NCBI GenBank assembly: GCA_030015575.1
Contig: JASDDO010000016.1
Location: 69,809,396-69,873,395 of the forward strand
Direction of reading: 5' to 3'
Length of the DNA stretch: 64,000 nt
Source: Agapanthus africanus
Lineage: Eukaryota > Streptophyta > Magnoliopsida > Asparagales > Amaryllidaceae
Shown: positions 10,900 through 23,200 of the stretch, piece after piece
How the letters are laid out: each line of letters opens with the position of its first letter
How positions within the stretch are numbered: the stretch's first letter is position 1
Made by a program: the position numbers and the translations under genes
The notes under the pieces: model-generated
What the model was told of the DNA's origin: nothing
The model's input: the letters and a program-made list of their open reading frames with translations, nothing else
The model's database searches: none

Positions 10900-12948
10900 T
10901 GTAGGGTTTCCTTAACACCTCTATTAGGGTTTTGAAGCATCACACATGCTATAACAATAAAAATTTGAGGTGCTAAGCAAACTATACTATGAATCGAACT
11001 AGAATATATGAAGTAACTATTAATAGTATCAAAGTTTAAGGCTTAAGTTATACTAAGTGATGAGACTACAACCTTTGTAGACCTCTTTGGAAGACTCCTT
11101 TTCTTTTGAAGGGTTCGCTTGATCAACTCCTCGTCCACGACGATCCACCCGAAGCTCTTTGCCCTAAGCTTGATGCTTCTTTCGATCTTTGAAAATCTTG
11201 AAGCACAACACCCTACACAAGATAGCAAAGGTTGTGTATGATGAAGAAGTGGTTGCTATTCTTATTTAATACCTTTTCTTTTATTTCTCTAACTCTATTT
11301 TAACAATTAAAAGAGAGCTAGGGTTTGGAGGAAGAAGATGGCTCTCTTTCTTTTTCTTTTGGAGTGAATAATGATAATGATAAAAAAGAAAATGAGAGAG
11401 AGAGATATATCTTATCATAACCATAACTATATTTAAATAATATCTAGATATTTTATTTAAGCTTAAAGGCAAAAGGAAAAAGAACCATGGTTGAGTTAAA
11501 TTCAACCATGGAAATGTGTAGAAAAGTGTAGAAGGAATGACTCATAAATCTTTTCTTTTACCTTTAACTTTAATGAAAATATCCATATATTTATTTATCT
11601 ACAATATGATTCTTATATTGCCATCCTCTTTGTATCATCAACCATGATACTTTTCATGTATGTATGTGTGTATGCACATCATCATGTACATATACATGCA
11701 TGTATCCATAAAAAGAAAAGGATTTAAATAAATAATATAAAAGCCAAAATTAAATCAACACTTGATTTAATAAATCGGTCATATCTTATACGACCCGACT
11801 AATATTAAATGCCCGATTAAAATACAGTATCACATACTCGTATTTAATCGAGCCTTCGCACATATCTCATATGCGCACCACTTCGTTTCGCCTGAGCCAA
11901 GAAACTTCTATGTGGGACTCTAAGACTCGTCAATACGCCAGCAGTAGATGATCATATCAAACACCCACAAGCCGCAAGCGGTCAGCTAAACGTAACGGCC
12001 ACCCGGGTATTGAGCGATCAGAATAAGAACAAGCGAACTTGTCAAAACTCCTGTCAATCAATCCGGCAACACTTACCGTACAGTCCGGTCTCTTCGTCAG
12101 ATATGCTGCATATCAAGTCTAGGGATGGAATCGTCGACCCCAATAACTCAATAAGTCATGCCGGTATATGGTCTATAACAGATCGAGAAACTTACTGATA
12201 ACACTTATCAGTAATATCTCAGCAGCCCTAGCCAGGGACTTCCCGTTATAGCCAATCGTGCACAGCACAGCATCAACCCCCAATACCGGGAGAGACGAAA
12301 CCCCTCCTATCGCTCACTGCCTCCATATGCCTCGAGACTATACCCAAAATCCACCTGTTTGTACGACTCAGTAGAGCCGCAGTAGGGTGGAGATCAAAAT
12401 ACAGTGGGAGGACACACAAGACTCTATGACGATCTCGGGTCTACAGACTAACCTGTACCAGTGTCACCGAGAACTGCTATCCAACGTATGATATAATACC
12501 ATATAGGAGTTCTCGGTGAGTCTGTTCAGTGTACCCAGTCTCACTGAGCACCCGTATACTATCTTCGGTGTCAACACACCAGACGGATATGGAATCATCC
12601 ATTGCCCATCATATGGAACAAGAATGATATACGCTAGTCTAAACTGGAATATCGATGCCCAGTCTCGATATACCTACGACTAGGAACATTTCAAGGATAT
12701 GCTTATAAACTATAGATGTCCCAGTAGTATGATCCGTATCATAATGCCAGTAGTCAAGCCAATATCCTTAGGGCTTTATCAACATGCACCGAATGAATAT
12801 AAACATGATCAAATGAACATATGATAAAGTAAAACCAGATAGCATACTATCATATCGAGCAAGACTGTCTTCCGAATATATATATATATATACACATCAG
12901 TGCATACACTATCTCATAATGGCCTCTAGGGCATACATATATCCAACA
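10900..12948 (-). repeat. Element A 5' LTR
   Basis: Complete 2,049-bp LTR with TG...CA ends. By eye it is nearly identical to the non-inserted parts of 1001-4664. It carries the hairpin TTACTGATAA / TTATCAGTAA at 12192-12214. A donor-like site CTACAAAG|GTTGTA lies near 11067-11083 on the minus strand. Confidence 0.93.
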
Positions 12949-12953
12949 GAGAG
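12949..12953. other. Target site duplication, right side of element A
   Basis: GAGAG, identical to 996-1000. Confidence 0.9.
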
Positions 12954-13418
12954 ATGATGAGGGTGAAGGAATGAAGGAGGAATGCCCAAAGTCAATGTTA
13001 ACCGCTCACCTTTCTCTCTCTCACCCATACCCCATCTTTATTCTTATTCCTTTTTTCTTTTCTTTTCTTTTCTCTTCTCACTCTATTAGAATTGAATAGG
13101 AAACCCAAATGAAACCATGGTAGAAAAATGCACAAGTGTGAAAAAGAGTTTGTGCATGCTATGTGCACAAAACACGCTTAATCCGCGATTAGCGATTTTT
13201 AATCGCGATTAGCACTAAAATAGTGTCAAATAAATCATAAAAACTTAAAATTTGCATAATTCACACGAAACACCCGCTTTTAGTAATTTCCAAAATTTTC
13301 CAAATTTTTCCCAATTTATCGGTATTTAATTATACTGAAATATTAAAATATTCAATATAATATTATTTAATTATAAAAATTCCCAAAAATAATATTTTGT
13401 TTTTTCTGAAATGTTACA
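12954..13418 (-). mobile_element. Gypsy LTR remnant (5' part), continuing 1-1000
   Basis: On the minus strand this begins TGTAACATTTCAG at 13418 and matches 31091-31500 as a reverse complement, including the AT-rich stretch at 13321-13410. No polypurine tract lies to its right, so it is a 5' or solo LTR rather than a 3' LTR. Its outer flank is 13419 onward. Confidence 0.65.
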
Positions 13419-14007
13419 ACACTGTTCCTTCCGGGTGATTGTTTTGGTAGGTGGGTTCTTTTGCATCAGGACCACCATTGTATAATTGTTATTTCAGTTG
13501 TATCTAGTAAAACTCCATCAACCAGACTTGTATTATTTGATAGACATAGAAGACCAGTGTATATTTTTTTGACCTTAGAGTCGCGCGCTGTATTATATGG
13601 TTTTCCTCTGGTTTTCTTGATGATGTTGGATTTTTATCTTGAGTTTGATCCTCGCCCTTCGGCGTTGTATATTATATTTCTTGCGTGGTTATGACCGTCA
13701 TTTGACGAAGAGCTAGCTCCCGCTTGGGAATGCTTTTATTCATTATATATTTTATCAGGTTTGTACCCGTTTGGGGTCAGTTTTTACAAAGAAAACCCTG
13801 CCGAAATTTTTAGAAAAAACTTGAGATTTTAAAAATGCATACTTCGGCTTATGTTGTTAAACTTCTTGCTTTAAAATTAGTTTTTCCTTCACTCTACTGC
13901 TTTACTTGGTTTGGATTTCTGGGTTTTGGCTTACTTAGATTACGTACGCCTCGAGACGTTTCTTTGTTTAAGTGCCGGTCATGTTCCGTACTTTTCGGGT
14001 CGTGACA
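13419..14007 (+). mobile_element. Gypsy element G, 3' end of the 5' LTR (truncated)
   Basis: Non-coding. It ends TTTTCGGGTCGTGACA at 14007, followed within a few bases by a primer-binding-site-like sequence, as is usual in plant chromoviruses. The beginning is lost at the junction with the minus LTR at 13418. The frame at 13461-13694 has no recognisable product. Confidence 0.5.
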
Positions 14008-14011
14008 AAGT

Positions 14012-14023
14012 TGGTATTAGAGC
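14012..14023 (+). other. Element G primer-binding site (one mismatch)
   Basis: TGGTATTAGAGC, one base (C to T) from the initiator methionine tRNA complement, 4 bases after the LTR end. Confidence 0.65.
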
Positions 14024-15747
14024 GTTAGGTTTTACCTCCTGAGTGTAGGATGACCCTTGGTTGATGAAGTAGGCGACTTTATTAGAGTGACGTACCGTGT
14101 GTATGTTCCGCGGCATACTTACGATACGCTACTCCGCTTAAGAAGCCTTAGGATGTACATTTCCTTGCACAGTATTATATTCATTCCTATGATCTATCCC
14201 CTTCAGTACCAGTTTATGGTTTTGTTACCACGGTTGTACGGGCGTGGAGAGCTACGGCTAGAGTTACGGTCGGCACGAGCTCGTCACGGACGAGGACTGA
14301 CCAGGGCATGATTCCAGGGACATACGATTGCATAGAGGCGTCGTTTTATTGTGTTTTCGCGCCATGAGCGTTTGATGGGTCGCTTTTACGAGATTACTCG
14401 GACGTGCAGATCGGCACCAGAGGATTGAGCCACTGATAGAGGCCATCCAGAATGTGATGACCATTGATGTATCGCCTATTCATGATGATTGAGGCACTGT
14501 TCAGCGTGCAGAAGAATGAACCAGTAGTTGCTGCGAACAACGAGATATCGCCCCAGATGTTAGAGCTGTTGCAGCACGAGTTTATATATAGAGATAAGAT
14601 AGAAGATTGCTAGTCACCCGAGGATGAATGACTAGGACATGTGGTTCTTTCGCTTACCCCAATGCGAGGTCATCAGATAGATTGATTCCATCTTGAGGAG
14701 ACTTCACACAGATACGTTGGTAGTCGATAAAGACGATCGAATGTCAGGAGCCCATTTTCCAAGTTTAAAGTATTCAGAGACAAACGCAAGTAATGCTATG
14801 GAACCTCTAGAAGAATGAAATCCTAACTCGACATAATGACCATGGAACGCCTTTGAACCTTAGGGTTTGCGGCAGTTCAGCGGTGCCATTAGTGAGGCTT
14901 GGATTTGCCCTTCTACAGTTGGTCCACAGGTGCTGTGGCATGTACTCGATACTATTAAACCATACTCAAGATGTTGAGCTCTTGGGGGATTATGGAACTT
15001 TGACGAATCGATCAAAAGGTTCGACTTCATTCGGATATCATGTGATGGGATACATTGCTTGGGAGGCTCCAGATACGAGTATAGCCGTTGGAGCGCAGTC
15101 CATGCAGCCACGAAGAGACGAGTCCGAAGCAGTCGACATTAGAGAATAGTAGAGTAAGAGGTTCGTACGAAATCTTGATGAGATGACGTTCCACTCCGTC
15201 TATATCAGAGATGTGATATGCATGCAGAGGTATTGTATATGGATATATCTTCCGGAAGGAGTCGCGATGAGTATGCAGCCGTTCCGGAACCAGAAACAGA
15301 TATAGTAAAGGGTGATAACCTCTGGACAGTTCGGCAGAGACGAGATTTAGGAGAGACCTCGATAGGACCTTTCTGGAATAATTTACGAGAAGACTTGGAC
15401 CCAGGAGCGGTTCTATTACGCACACCCAGCAGGCCAGAGTTCGGCATCATTGATGAGATATGTTGTGAGCGACCATGATAATCGGCCAGAGATCTTTAGA
15501 GGATATGCTAGAGCAGATCGTTTCCGTTAGTACACCGAACCGAGCCGACGAGCCAATGGATTGCAATATTGGTAATCCACAGAGAAATGAAGACCCAAAG
15601 ACAAAAGACGCCAGGCCGTGAGCAAGAGGTAGAGGATGTTCTTGCTCTGCCAGTTTTGGGCGTACCGACACGTTTCGACATTGTAAGAGGCGTACCTCAA
15701 TGTATTTTGTTGCGACTTGCGTTGTGATCTGAACATCACGCTTATAT
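14024..15747 (+). mobile_element. Element G internal region, 5' part (decayed, possible gag)
   Basis: There is no open frame longer than about 130 codons and no firmly recognised domain. An arginine-rich stretch near 14270-14300 resembles the start of some gypsy gag proteins, but this is weak. Positions about 14806-14950 align by eye (about three quarters identical) with the copia leaders of C (35164-35310) and D (59211-59355), so part of this is shared with copia elements. It is interrupted at 15747 by element B and should resume at 28367. Confidence 0.4.
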
Positions 15748-15798
15748 TGTTGGATATATGTATGCCCTAGAGTCCATTATATGATAGTGGATGTATTT

Positions 15799-15805
<7 letters not shown>

Positions 15806-15834
<29 letters not shown>
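15806..15834. repeat. TA dinucleotide microsatellite
   Basis: About 14 TA units in the B 5' LTR. The same place in the 3' LTR (about 26352-26362) has only about 5, so it expanded or shrank after insertion. Confidence 0.9.
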
Positions 15835-15837
<3 letters not shown>

Positions 15838-16164
15838 GTGTACATTCTTGCTCGACATGATAGTATGCTATCTGGTTCTTCTTTATCTGACATGTTGACT
15901 TGATCATGTTTTTTATTCATTCATACATGTTGATAAAGACATGAGGATATAGGCTTGACTACTGTGATTATGATGGAGATCATATTAGTGGGACATTTGT
16001 AGTTTATAAGTATATCCTGAAAAGTCCCTAATCGTAGGTGTATCGAGACGGGGCATCGATATACCAGAGTAGACTAGCGTATATGATACTAGACCCATAT
16101 GATGGGCGATGGATGTTCCCACATTCATCGATGTTTGACATCGAGATCATATACGGGTGCTCAA

Positions 16165-18383
16165 TGTTAGTTATATGTATGCCCTAGAGGCCATTACTGT
16201 ACATAGGATGTATATTGTAGTGGATGCTGGGACATATATAGGGAGGACTTTCTTGCTCGACATGATAGTATGCTATCTGGTTACTCTTTACCTTAACATG
16301 TATAATGATTATCTCTCTGTTACATGTTGGTAAAGCCCTTAGGATGTGTACTTGACTATCTGGACTATGATGCGGATCATACTAGTGGGGACATGGTAGT
16401 CCATAAGTACATCCTTCAAAGTCCCTAGTCGTGGGTGTATCGAGACGGGGCATCGATATATCAGAGTAGACTAGCGTGTACCTTCTCGACCCATACAGAT
16501 GGGCGATGGATGATCCCATATCCATTGGTGTTTGACATCGGAGATGATATACGGGTGCTCAGTAGAGACTGGGTACACTGGACGGACTCGCCGAGAACTC
16601 CCAGATGGTATTATACCTCACGTCAGATGGCAGTTCTCAGGTGACACTGGTACAGAGTAGTCTGTTGACCCGAGATCGTCATAGAGTCTTGTGTGGTTCC
16701 CACTGTGCTTCGATTTCCATCTTACCACGTCCAAGAGGGCGTGCAAAACGGTGGTTTTTAGGTACAGTCCCGAGTCACATGGAGGCAATGAGCGATAGGA
16801 GGGGATTCGTCTCTCCCGGTATAGGGGGTTGATGTTGCGCTGTGTTCGATTGGCTATAACAGGAAATCCCTGGCCAGGGTTGCTGAGATTTACTGGTAAG
16901 TGTTACCAGTAGTTTCTCGAATTGTTATAGACCTCATATCGACACGACTTATCGAGCTATTGGGGTCTGACGTTTACCACCCCTAGGCAAGATATGCGAC
17001 ATATCAGACGATCAGACCGGACTGTACGGAAGTGCTACTGGTTGGATTCACTGGAGTGTGAGCGGGCTTGCTCGTCGATCTTCTGATCGCTCAATACCCG
17101 GGTGGCCGTTACGTTTAGCAGACCGCTTGCGGCTTGTGGGTGTTTGATATGATCATCACCTGCTGCCGGCGTATTGACGAGTCTTTAGAGTCCTACACAG
17201 AGGTTTCCTGGCTCAAGCGAAACGAAATAGGAGCGCATATGAGATATGTGCGGGACCGAGAATGATACCAGTATGTGATACTGTATTCGATTCTCGCGAT
17301 ATGTGACATTGATCGGTTATATGTGATATAGCCGGGTTATCGGATCAAGTGTTGATTCGATAAGTTGTTACTGTTGATATTAGTCGGTTATATACGATAT
17401 CACCGGATCGTTAAATCAAGTGTTGATTTAATGATTTAATGCATAATTATATATTTGATATATTACTTTGCATTAACTAGTATCGGTTCACTTTAAATGG
17501 ATTTTCTCACTCGGATGTGCGCATTGCATATGTGATATGATTTTGTGCATTTGCTTGTATCATGTTTGATGATACATGCCTTTTGGTTAAGTGTAAAGAA
17601 TTAAACCTTGGTTAATGAAATGGTTAGGGTTTACTATTTCCTTATTCATATTATTCATTTATTTATTCTTTTGGAAAAAGAAAAGCAAAAGAGAAAAAAA
17701 TGGTGGCTTTCTTTGTTCTTTCTTGAAGCTTCATGAAGACTTTGACCAAGTGACCATTTTGTCTCATGCTTAACCCTAACCATCCCACTAACCATGATTT
17801 ATTCTCTACACTTGACCATGGTTTGGTTATGATAAGTATTCTTTTATTTTTCTTTTTGGAATTAACTTATCATAAGATTCTTCTTCTTCTTCTTCATTTC
17901 TTCAAGTGAAGAAAGCTTGCATCCATCAATGGCAAGTGATGAATTAGAGTGAGAAATCCAATTCTAAAGTCTACCCACTTTCTATTTCTTCATCCTCTAC
18001 CTCTTGCCAAGTAGTAGAGTGTGTTCTCTTCACGAGTTTTTGGACTTGGTGAAGTTGGAGCTTGATCTAGCGATGCCTCGACGTAGATCATCTTCGGCAT
18101 GGACATCGACAACCTAGCTCGCCATTTCTCCGACGAAGCCGACGCTAGAGCCCGGGAATTTATTTGGACAGCAAGGGGACTTCGTTGCGGAGCTATGGAG
18201 GTGGAGCACCGGATCTACAAAGGTTGTATTTCCGTTATTCTTGAAGTTAAGTGTTAACTAGTTAGCTTTTTCGCCTAGATTTCTAGCCAACGATCTTGTT
18301 AGGGTTTCCCGGCACAGCAATTTTTGTAAATTGGCATGGTTGATGCCTTGTGAGACCCCTTGAGAGTGCCTAGGAACCCTACA
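16165..18383 (+). mobile_element. Solo copia LTR nested in the B 5' LTR
   Basis: A 2,219-bp LTR beginning TGTTAGTTATATGTATGCCC and ending CCCTACA, flanked by CTCAA (16160-16164) and CTCAG (18384-18388). The uninterrupted 3' LTR reads CTCAG here, so this is a target duplication with one mutation. It is the same family as the element D LTR (56460-58674). No internal region is left. It contains the hairpin TACTGGTAA-GTG-TTACCAGTA at 16891-16911. Confidence 0.92.
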
Positions 18384-20064
18384 CTCAGTGATGACTGGGT
18401 ACACTGGACGGACTCACCGAGAACTCCTATATGGAATTATATCTATCGTCGGATAGCAGTTCTCAGGTGACACTGGTACAGGTTAGTCTGTAGACCCGAG
18501 ATCGTCATAAAGTCTTGTGTGTTCTCCCACTGTACTTTGATTACCACCCTACCACGGCTCTACTGAGTCATGCAAATAGGTGGCCTTTGGGTACAGTCCC
18601 GAGACACACGAAGGCGATGAGCGATAGGAGGGGTTTTAAGTCTCTCTCGGTATTGGGAGTTGATGCTGTGCTGTGCTCGATTGGCTATATCAGTAAGTCC
18701 CTGGCCAGGGCTGTTGAGATTTACTGATAAGTGTTATCAGTAGTTTCTCGATCTGTTATAGACCATTCATCGTCACTACTTATTGAGTTATTAGGGTCGA
18801 CGTTACCATCCCTAGACTCGATATGCAGCATATCTGACGAAGAGACCGGACTGTACGGTAGTGTTGCCGGTTGGCTCGACGGGAGTTGTGACAGGTTCGC
18901 TTGTTTTCTTTCTGATCGCTCAATACCCGGGTAGCCATTACGTTTAGCCGACCGCTTGCGGCTTGGGGGTGCTTGATATGATCATTACCCACTGCCAGCG
19001 TATTAACGAGTCTTAGAGTCCCACAATGGAGTTGCCTAGTCCAGGCGAAACGATGTGGTGCTCATATGAGATATGCGCGTGGACCCGATTAAAATGCGCG
19101 TATGAGATACCGTATATTAATCGGGCGGTTTGCTTTTGGTCGGGTCGTATGCGATATGACCGGTTTGCTAAATCAAGTGTTGATTTATCATTGACCATTA
19201 GTTTCTCACTTTAAACCCTTTCTTGTCTTTTTATTGCATGCATGCATGTATGCATTTATTCTCATTCAAGCACATATGGATGTGCATGCACACATACATG
19301 CATACATGATTCTATCATGGTTGTTGATAAAGTGGATGGTGGCAATATAAGACTCACACCATATATAAATATATAGATATTATTTTTTGGAAAAGAAAAA
19401 TGGAAATGGAAATTGTTATCATGGTTTAATATTTTATTCTTCCACTAACCCTTTAGTTTAACCATGATTTAATTTCTATGGCCATTTTTGATCCAAACTA
19501 AATATCTAGATATTTTATAACTATGGTTAAGAATGAGAAAGAGAAAATATATATTCTCATTTCTCATTTTTATTTATATGCTTATCATTATCTTGAGCTC
19601 TTAACAAGCCATCATCTTCTTCCTCCTTTCTCTCTTGCTCTCTAGTTTTCTGTTGTGAGCAAAAGAGTCATCAAGTTAGGGTTTTGAAGTGAGAAAACAA
19701 ACCAAATCACCACTCTACACTAGTCTTGCCTATTAGTATAAAGTGTTAGCTTCTACTTCTTCTCTTGATCTAGTGGAGCTTCAAGCTTGGACAAAGAGGA
19801 CTCCGGGTGGATCGTCGTGGACCTAGAGGATCTCAAGTGAACCTTTTTTCAACTCTCAAGTAGCCAAGGAGTCTAGCGTAGGGAGCTACAAAGGTTGTAC
19901 TCTCAAAACCCTAGCTTTTACTACTTGTGTTATTGTTTAAGTTTTGTTACCCTATATTTTCTAGCATGATCCTTAAGATAGTTTCTTTAGCACCATATAA
20001 TTTTTTAAATATGGCATGTGTGATGCCTCCAAACACTTGTAGTGGTGCTGTAGGAAACCCTTCT

Positions 20065-20076
20065 TGGTATCAGAGA
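20065..20076 (+). other. Element B primer-binding site
   Basis: TGGTATCAGAGA directly after the 5' LTR; 11 of 12 bases match the initiator methionine tRNA complement seen in the other copies. Confidence 0.92.
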
Positions 20077-22351
20077 CAAGCTAGAGCCTTAGGGTAACCT
20101 AGACGATGTTAAAAACCTCGAACGAACGAAACACGACGTCCGGGGGATGCTCTCTGGAAATTTTTCTAAAACCTGGATTTTTTCAAATTAAAAATACATA
20201 AAAAATTCAGCAGGGTATTTTATGGGCCCACCAGAAATACGATGCCCTAACTCATCCGTACGACCGCGGAACCACGGCCATAGTGGCCTTTCTACGGCGG
20301 TTCCGCGGCGCAATAGGTGGGTCATGGGCCTTATTTTCTTGTGCAGCCCGTATGTATCTTGTGTAGTTACTGGTATTTTTTAAAACTGCTCAGGTGTTGA
20401 GCTTTCTGAGAAGTCTTTGGGTGTTCAATCGTTCGATCGAATGTTTTAACGTCGCCTAGTTTTTTAATATTTGATACAATAATTGGAATCTACAAATTTA
20501 TTTGTTGCGTGTAAATCTAGCAGTTCGGTCTCGGCAACAATCGGAAATCTTGTTGAATTATCTGGCTTGTTTTGAAAAGGTGTTTTCATGGATGAGACCG
20601 AAATGCGAGCTTTACATTGTTAGACATGAAATCCTGTATATGTGATATTCCGGGTTTGTGTTGTCTAAAGGCGGTTACGATTCCAATTTTTGTAGTTTTT
20701 CATTTTATTTCTCTGTGACCGTAAGTGTAGTATGTCGCATATCGCCGGTTTCGTTGCTATACATCAACGACAATCGGGGTACGCATACTTACTTACGTTG
20801 ATGATATGTGATATTATGTGTTGTAGAGATTTGACATATAGGATTGTCGTGATTGAATAGCCGGGGGGTTTCATGTGAGATGAGAGTTTTCTTTTCATTC
20901 ATGTAAAATTCAAATGTAATGTAATATTCTTTTATTTGGGGCACTTCCGGGTTGAGGTTGATGTCACCAGTGTTGTATTTTATTTACTTTTCCGCATTAG
21001 GATAGACCCAAGGAGGGGAGCACAAGTGACCGGGTTCTGGGGTTCAGTTGGAGGCCATCTCGAGGGGTCGAGACCGGGTCTCCTAAACTCCAGAATTGGT
21101 AGGGTCTCTTGCCGCTCTCGTAGGGGTCTAGGGGTGTGGGCTTGGCTATTCATCGCGACTGTGGAATCCGTATTTTCTATTGTTGGCTAAATACTAAATA
21201 CGGACGTTCTAGTATATCCTATATTATCATATCTGTATTTCTGCTGCCTGTATACTGTGATGTGATATCTGAGACGAATGATATATTATATATAAGATAT
21301 ATAGTAGACGTTGCTTATGTTTTACACCCGCGCTAGTCACGTCCCGGTATGCCGTTAGTTAAGTAATCTAATGGTGCATAACGGAACATTGCGGCGAATG
21401 CGGATGGCATAAGCGTACGTTGTATTTTCGTTTCTTTTCTGTGATTGGCTTAAGGACTTAAATGATAGGGCTACATTAATATGATTAATGTAAAGAAAAT
21501 AAACCTAAAAGGATGTTGTAGAATCGGATTTGAAAACCACTCGGCTCTTTATGAAAAGCTATATTTCAAAATTGCGGAGCTCAAGCCACTCCTTTTGAAA
21601 ACCATTTGATTCTACGACGATATCAAGTTCAAAGCGTTAAAGATTTTCTTAAAAATCATCCGCAACCCTCATTCATTTTAGGAAGTAGAGTACTTAGTAT
21701 TCGTGCTACGTTTGTTGACTATAATTAAGGCGTAGTGTACGGTAGCTAAGTGATGTCCTCCTACACTGCATATGATGCAGATTAATTAGGACATTCATGC
21801 GACTTTGTTGACCATAGTTAAGGATCATATGAGTGGGTCTAATTAATCAAGAAATGATAGGTAGAACTTGACTGGTACTTATGATTTGTTGACCATAGTT
21901 AAGGTCATAGGTACTAGGGGTAAAAACCACATCGGGAATTTCGATAGTTAAAATTTGTAATGAGATTGCATACATTCCATATGATGGTTGGATCCCGATC
22001 CCACTGTGGGCAATAGTTGCTCCCAGGAGAGTTTTGCAGTTTACAATTAGCTAACCCATTAGGTATCTAGAAAGGTGTTAACGGAGATACGCCTCTGGGA
22101 AGAAGAGGTTTACTTTAATTAGGTCCGTGCGAAAGCACGGGGAACCTCCCTCAAGTACCGACACTGGCCTGGCTGAACGGTTAGCGAAGTTGTAGACTAT
22201 AATTAATCCTGTCTAGTTTTCTTTTTATGGTTTGAAAGAAAAACTTGATTAAAGCAGTGGGAGACATCGATTAGATAAAATAATAACCAATCTGATCTTT
22301 GCAAGAGCTTTCGCTGAGTGTATTCTTTCTCTCTCTTAATGGCAGATACCA
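20077..22351 (+). other. Element B leader, about 2.3 kb, non-coding
   Basis: Colinear with the A leader. It contains the GC-rich inverted repeat at 20266-20306 (GCGGAACC / GGTTCCGC), the triple hairpins at 21706-21735, 21795-21832 and 21875-21914, and a pyrimidine tract ending in CAG at 22323-22345, 6 bases before the gag ATG. No credible coding sequence. Confidence 0.85.
21706..21914 (+). ncRNA. Triple-hairpin region in the element B leader (candidate RNA structure)
   Basis: Stems CTACG / CGTAG (21706-21735), a weaker CATG / CATATG pair (21795-21832) and GTACTTATGA / TCATAGGTAC (21875-21914, 10 bp with one G-U). Two of the three enclose TTGACCATAGTTAA; the first has the variant TTGACTATAATTAA. 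The position matches the hairpins of A, D, E and F. Confidence 0.6.
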
Positions 22352-23200
22352 ATGACAGGACTCAAGCTTCTACTAGATAAAAATAAACTGAATGGGACCA
22401 ATTATAAAGACTGGCTGAGAAATCTTAACATTGCCTTGACTTATGATAAGGTATCATATGTCCTCACGGCTCCAGCCCTTCCCGTCCCAGGTCCAAAATC
22501 CTCAGTTGCGGATATTGAAGTCCGCAAGACATGGGACGCTGACTGTGCCACGGCCAAATGCCTCGCGCTTGCATCGATGGATAACACACATCAAAAGCAG
22601 CACGAGAATATGGACGTTCACGCCATATTCCTCCATACAAAGGAGTTGTATGGAGAGCAATCCCGCGTATTACGATAGGAATCATCAAGAAAACTGTTTC
22701 AGATGCGAATAGCCCCTGGCACACCAGTAGGACACCATGTTCTGAAGATGATAGCTCCCATAGATGAGCTTGAGGACCTTGGATGGACAATGGACAATGA
22801 ACAATATACGGATATTATTCTGCAGTCCCTCCTCTCCACCTTTGCTCAATTTATAGTTAACTTCAACATGCACAACATGGAGAAGGAACTACCTGAACTC
22901 CTTAATATGTTAAGGAGTGCAGAGAGCACACTGAAATCAGTGAAGACTCCCGCTTTGAGTGTTGGGCAATCTTCCTCTTCTCGCCCAAAGGCTAAGGCCA
23001 AGGGAAAGATAAAGAAGAAGCCCACCAATCCTAGGGGTGGAGTTAAAAAGGGTAAGGGAAAGGACAAGACCAAAGCTGGAGAATCGAGGAAAGGGGAATG
23101 TTATCACTGCCACAAAACAGGACATTGGAAGCGCAACTGCACGGAGTACTTGAATCTCAAGAAGAAACATGGGGATGCTTCCGCTTCAGGTGTGTTTGTG
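22352..23200 (+). pseudogene. gag: Element B gag
   Basis: Starts MTGLKLLLDKNK at 22352. TAG at 22676-22678 replaces a tyrosine codon after 108 residues; the frame then continues unchanged. The lysine-rich region is followed by a CCHC zinc knuckle (CYHCHKTGHWKRNC) at 23099-23140. Gag runs in frame into protease, as in other copia elements with one polyprotein. The start was chosen because A and E begin with the same residues at the same place. Confidence 0.9.

Larger units (their letters stand above)
1001..12948 (-). mobile_element. Ty1/copia retrotransposon A (full length, minus strand)
   Basis: Two LTRs in the same orientation flank a gag-pol internal region, with primer-binding site, polypurine tract and a perfect GAGAG target duplication. 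The order gag, protease, integrase, RT, RNase H places it in Ty1/copia. The length is 11,948 bp; without the nested solo LTR it is about 10.3 kb, the same as element B (about 10.4 kb). The LTR begins TGTTGGATATATG and ends CCCTACA, as in B, so A and B form one family. Its two LTRs differ little by eye, so the insertion is fairly young. The coding region has stops and a frameshift, so it is not autonomous now. The long LTRs and protein motifs suggest the Tork/Angela side of copia, but this lineage call is tentative. Confidence 0.93.
15748..20064 (+). repeat. Element B 5' LTR (interrupted by a solo LTR)
   Basis: 4,317 bp against 2,073 bp for the 3' LTR. The difference is the solo LTR at 16165-18383. 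It ends CCCTTCT just before the primer site, where the 3' LTR has CCCTTCA. A TA-microsatellite at about 15806-15834 is much longer than in the 3' LTR. A donor-like site CTACAAAG|GTTGTA has its GT at 19894. Confidence 0.9.

Noticed and set aside
17161..17235. Possible hammerhead ribozyme in the LTR (GACGAG ... CGAAAC), as in plant retrozymes
   Set aside because: The CUGANGA box is not exact, the expected stem II does not sit next to the core boxes, and E lacks the first box.
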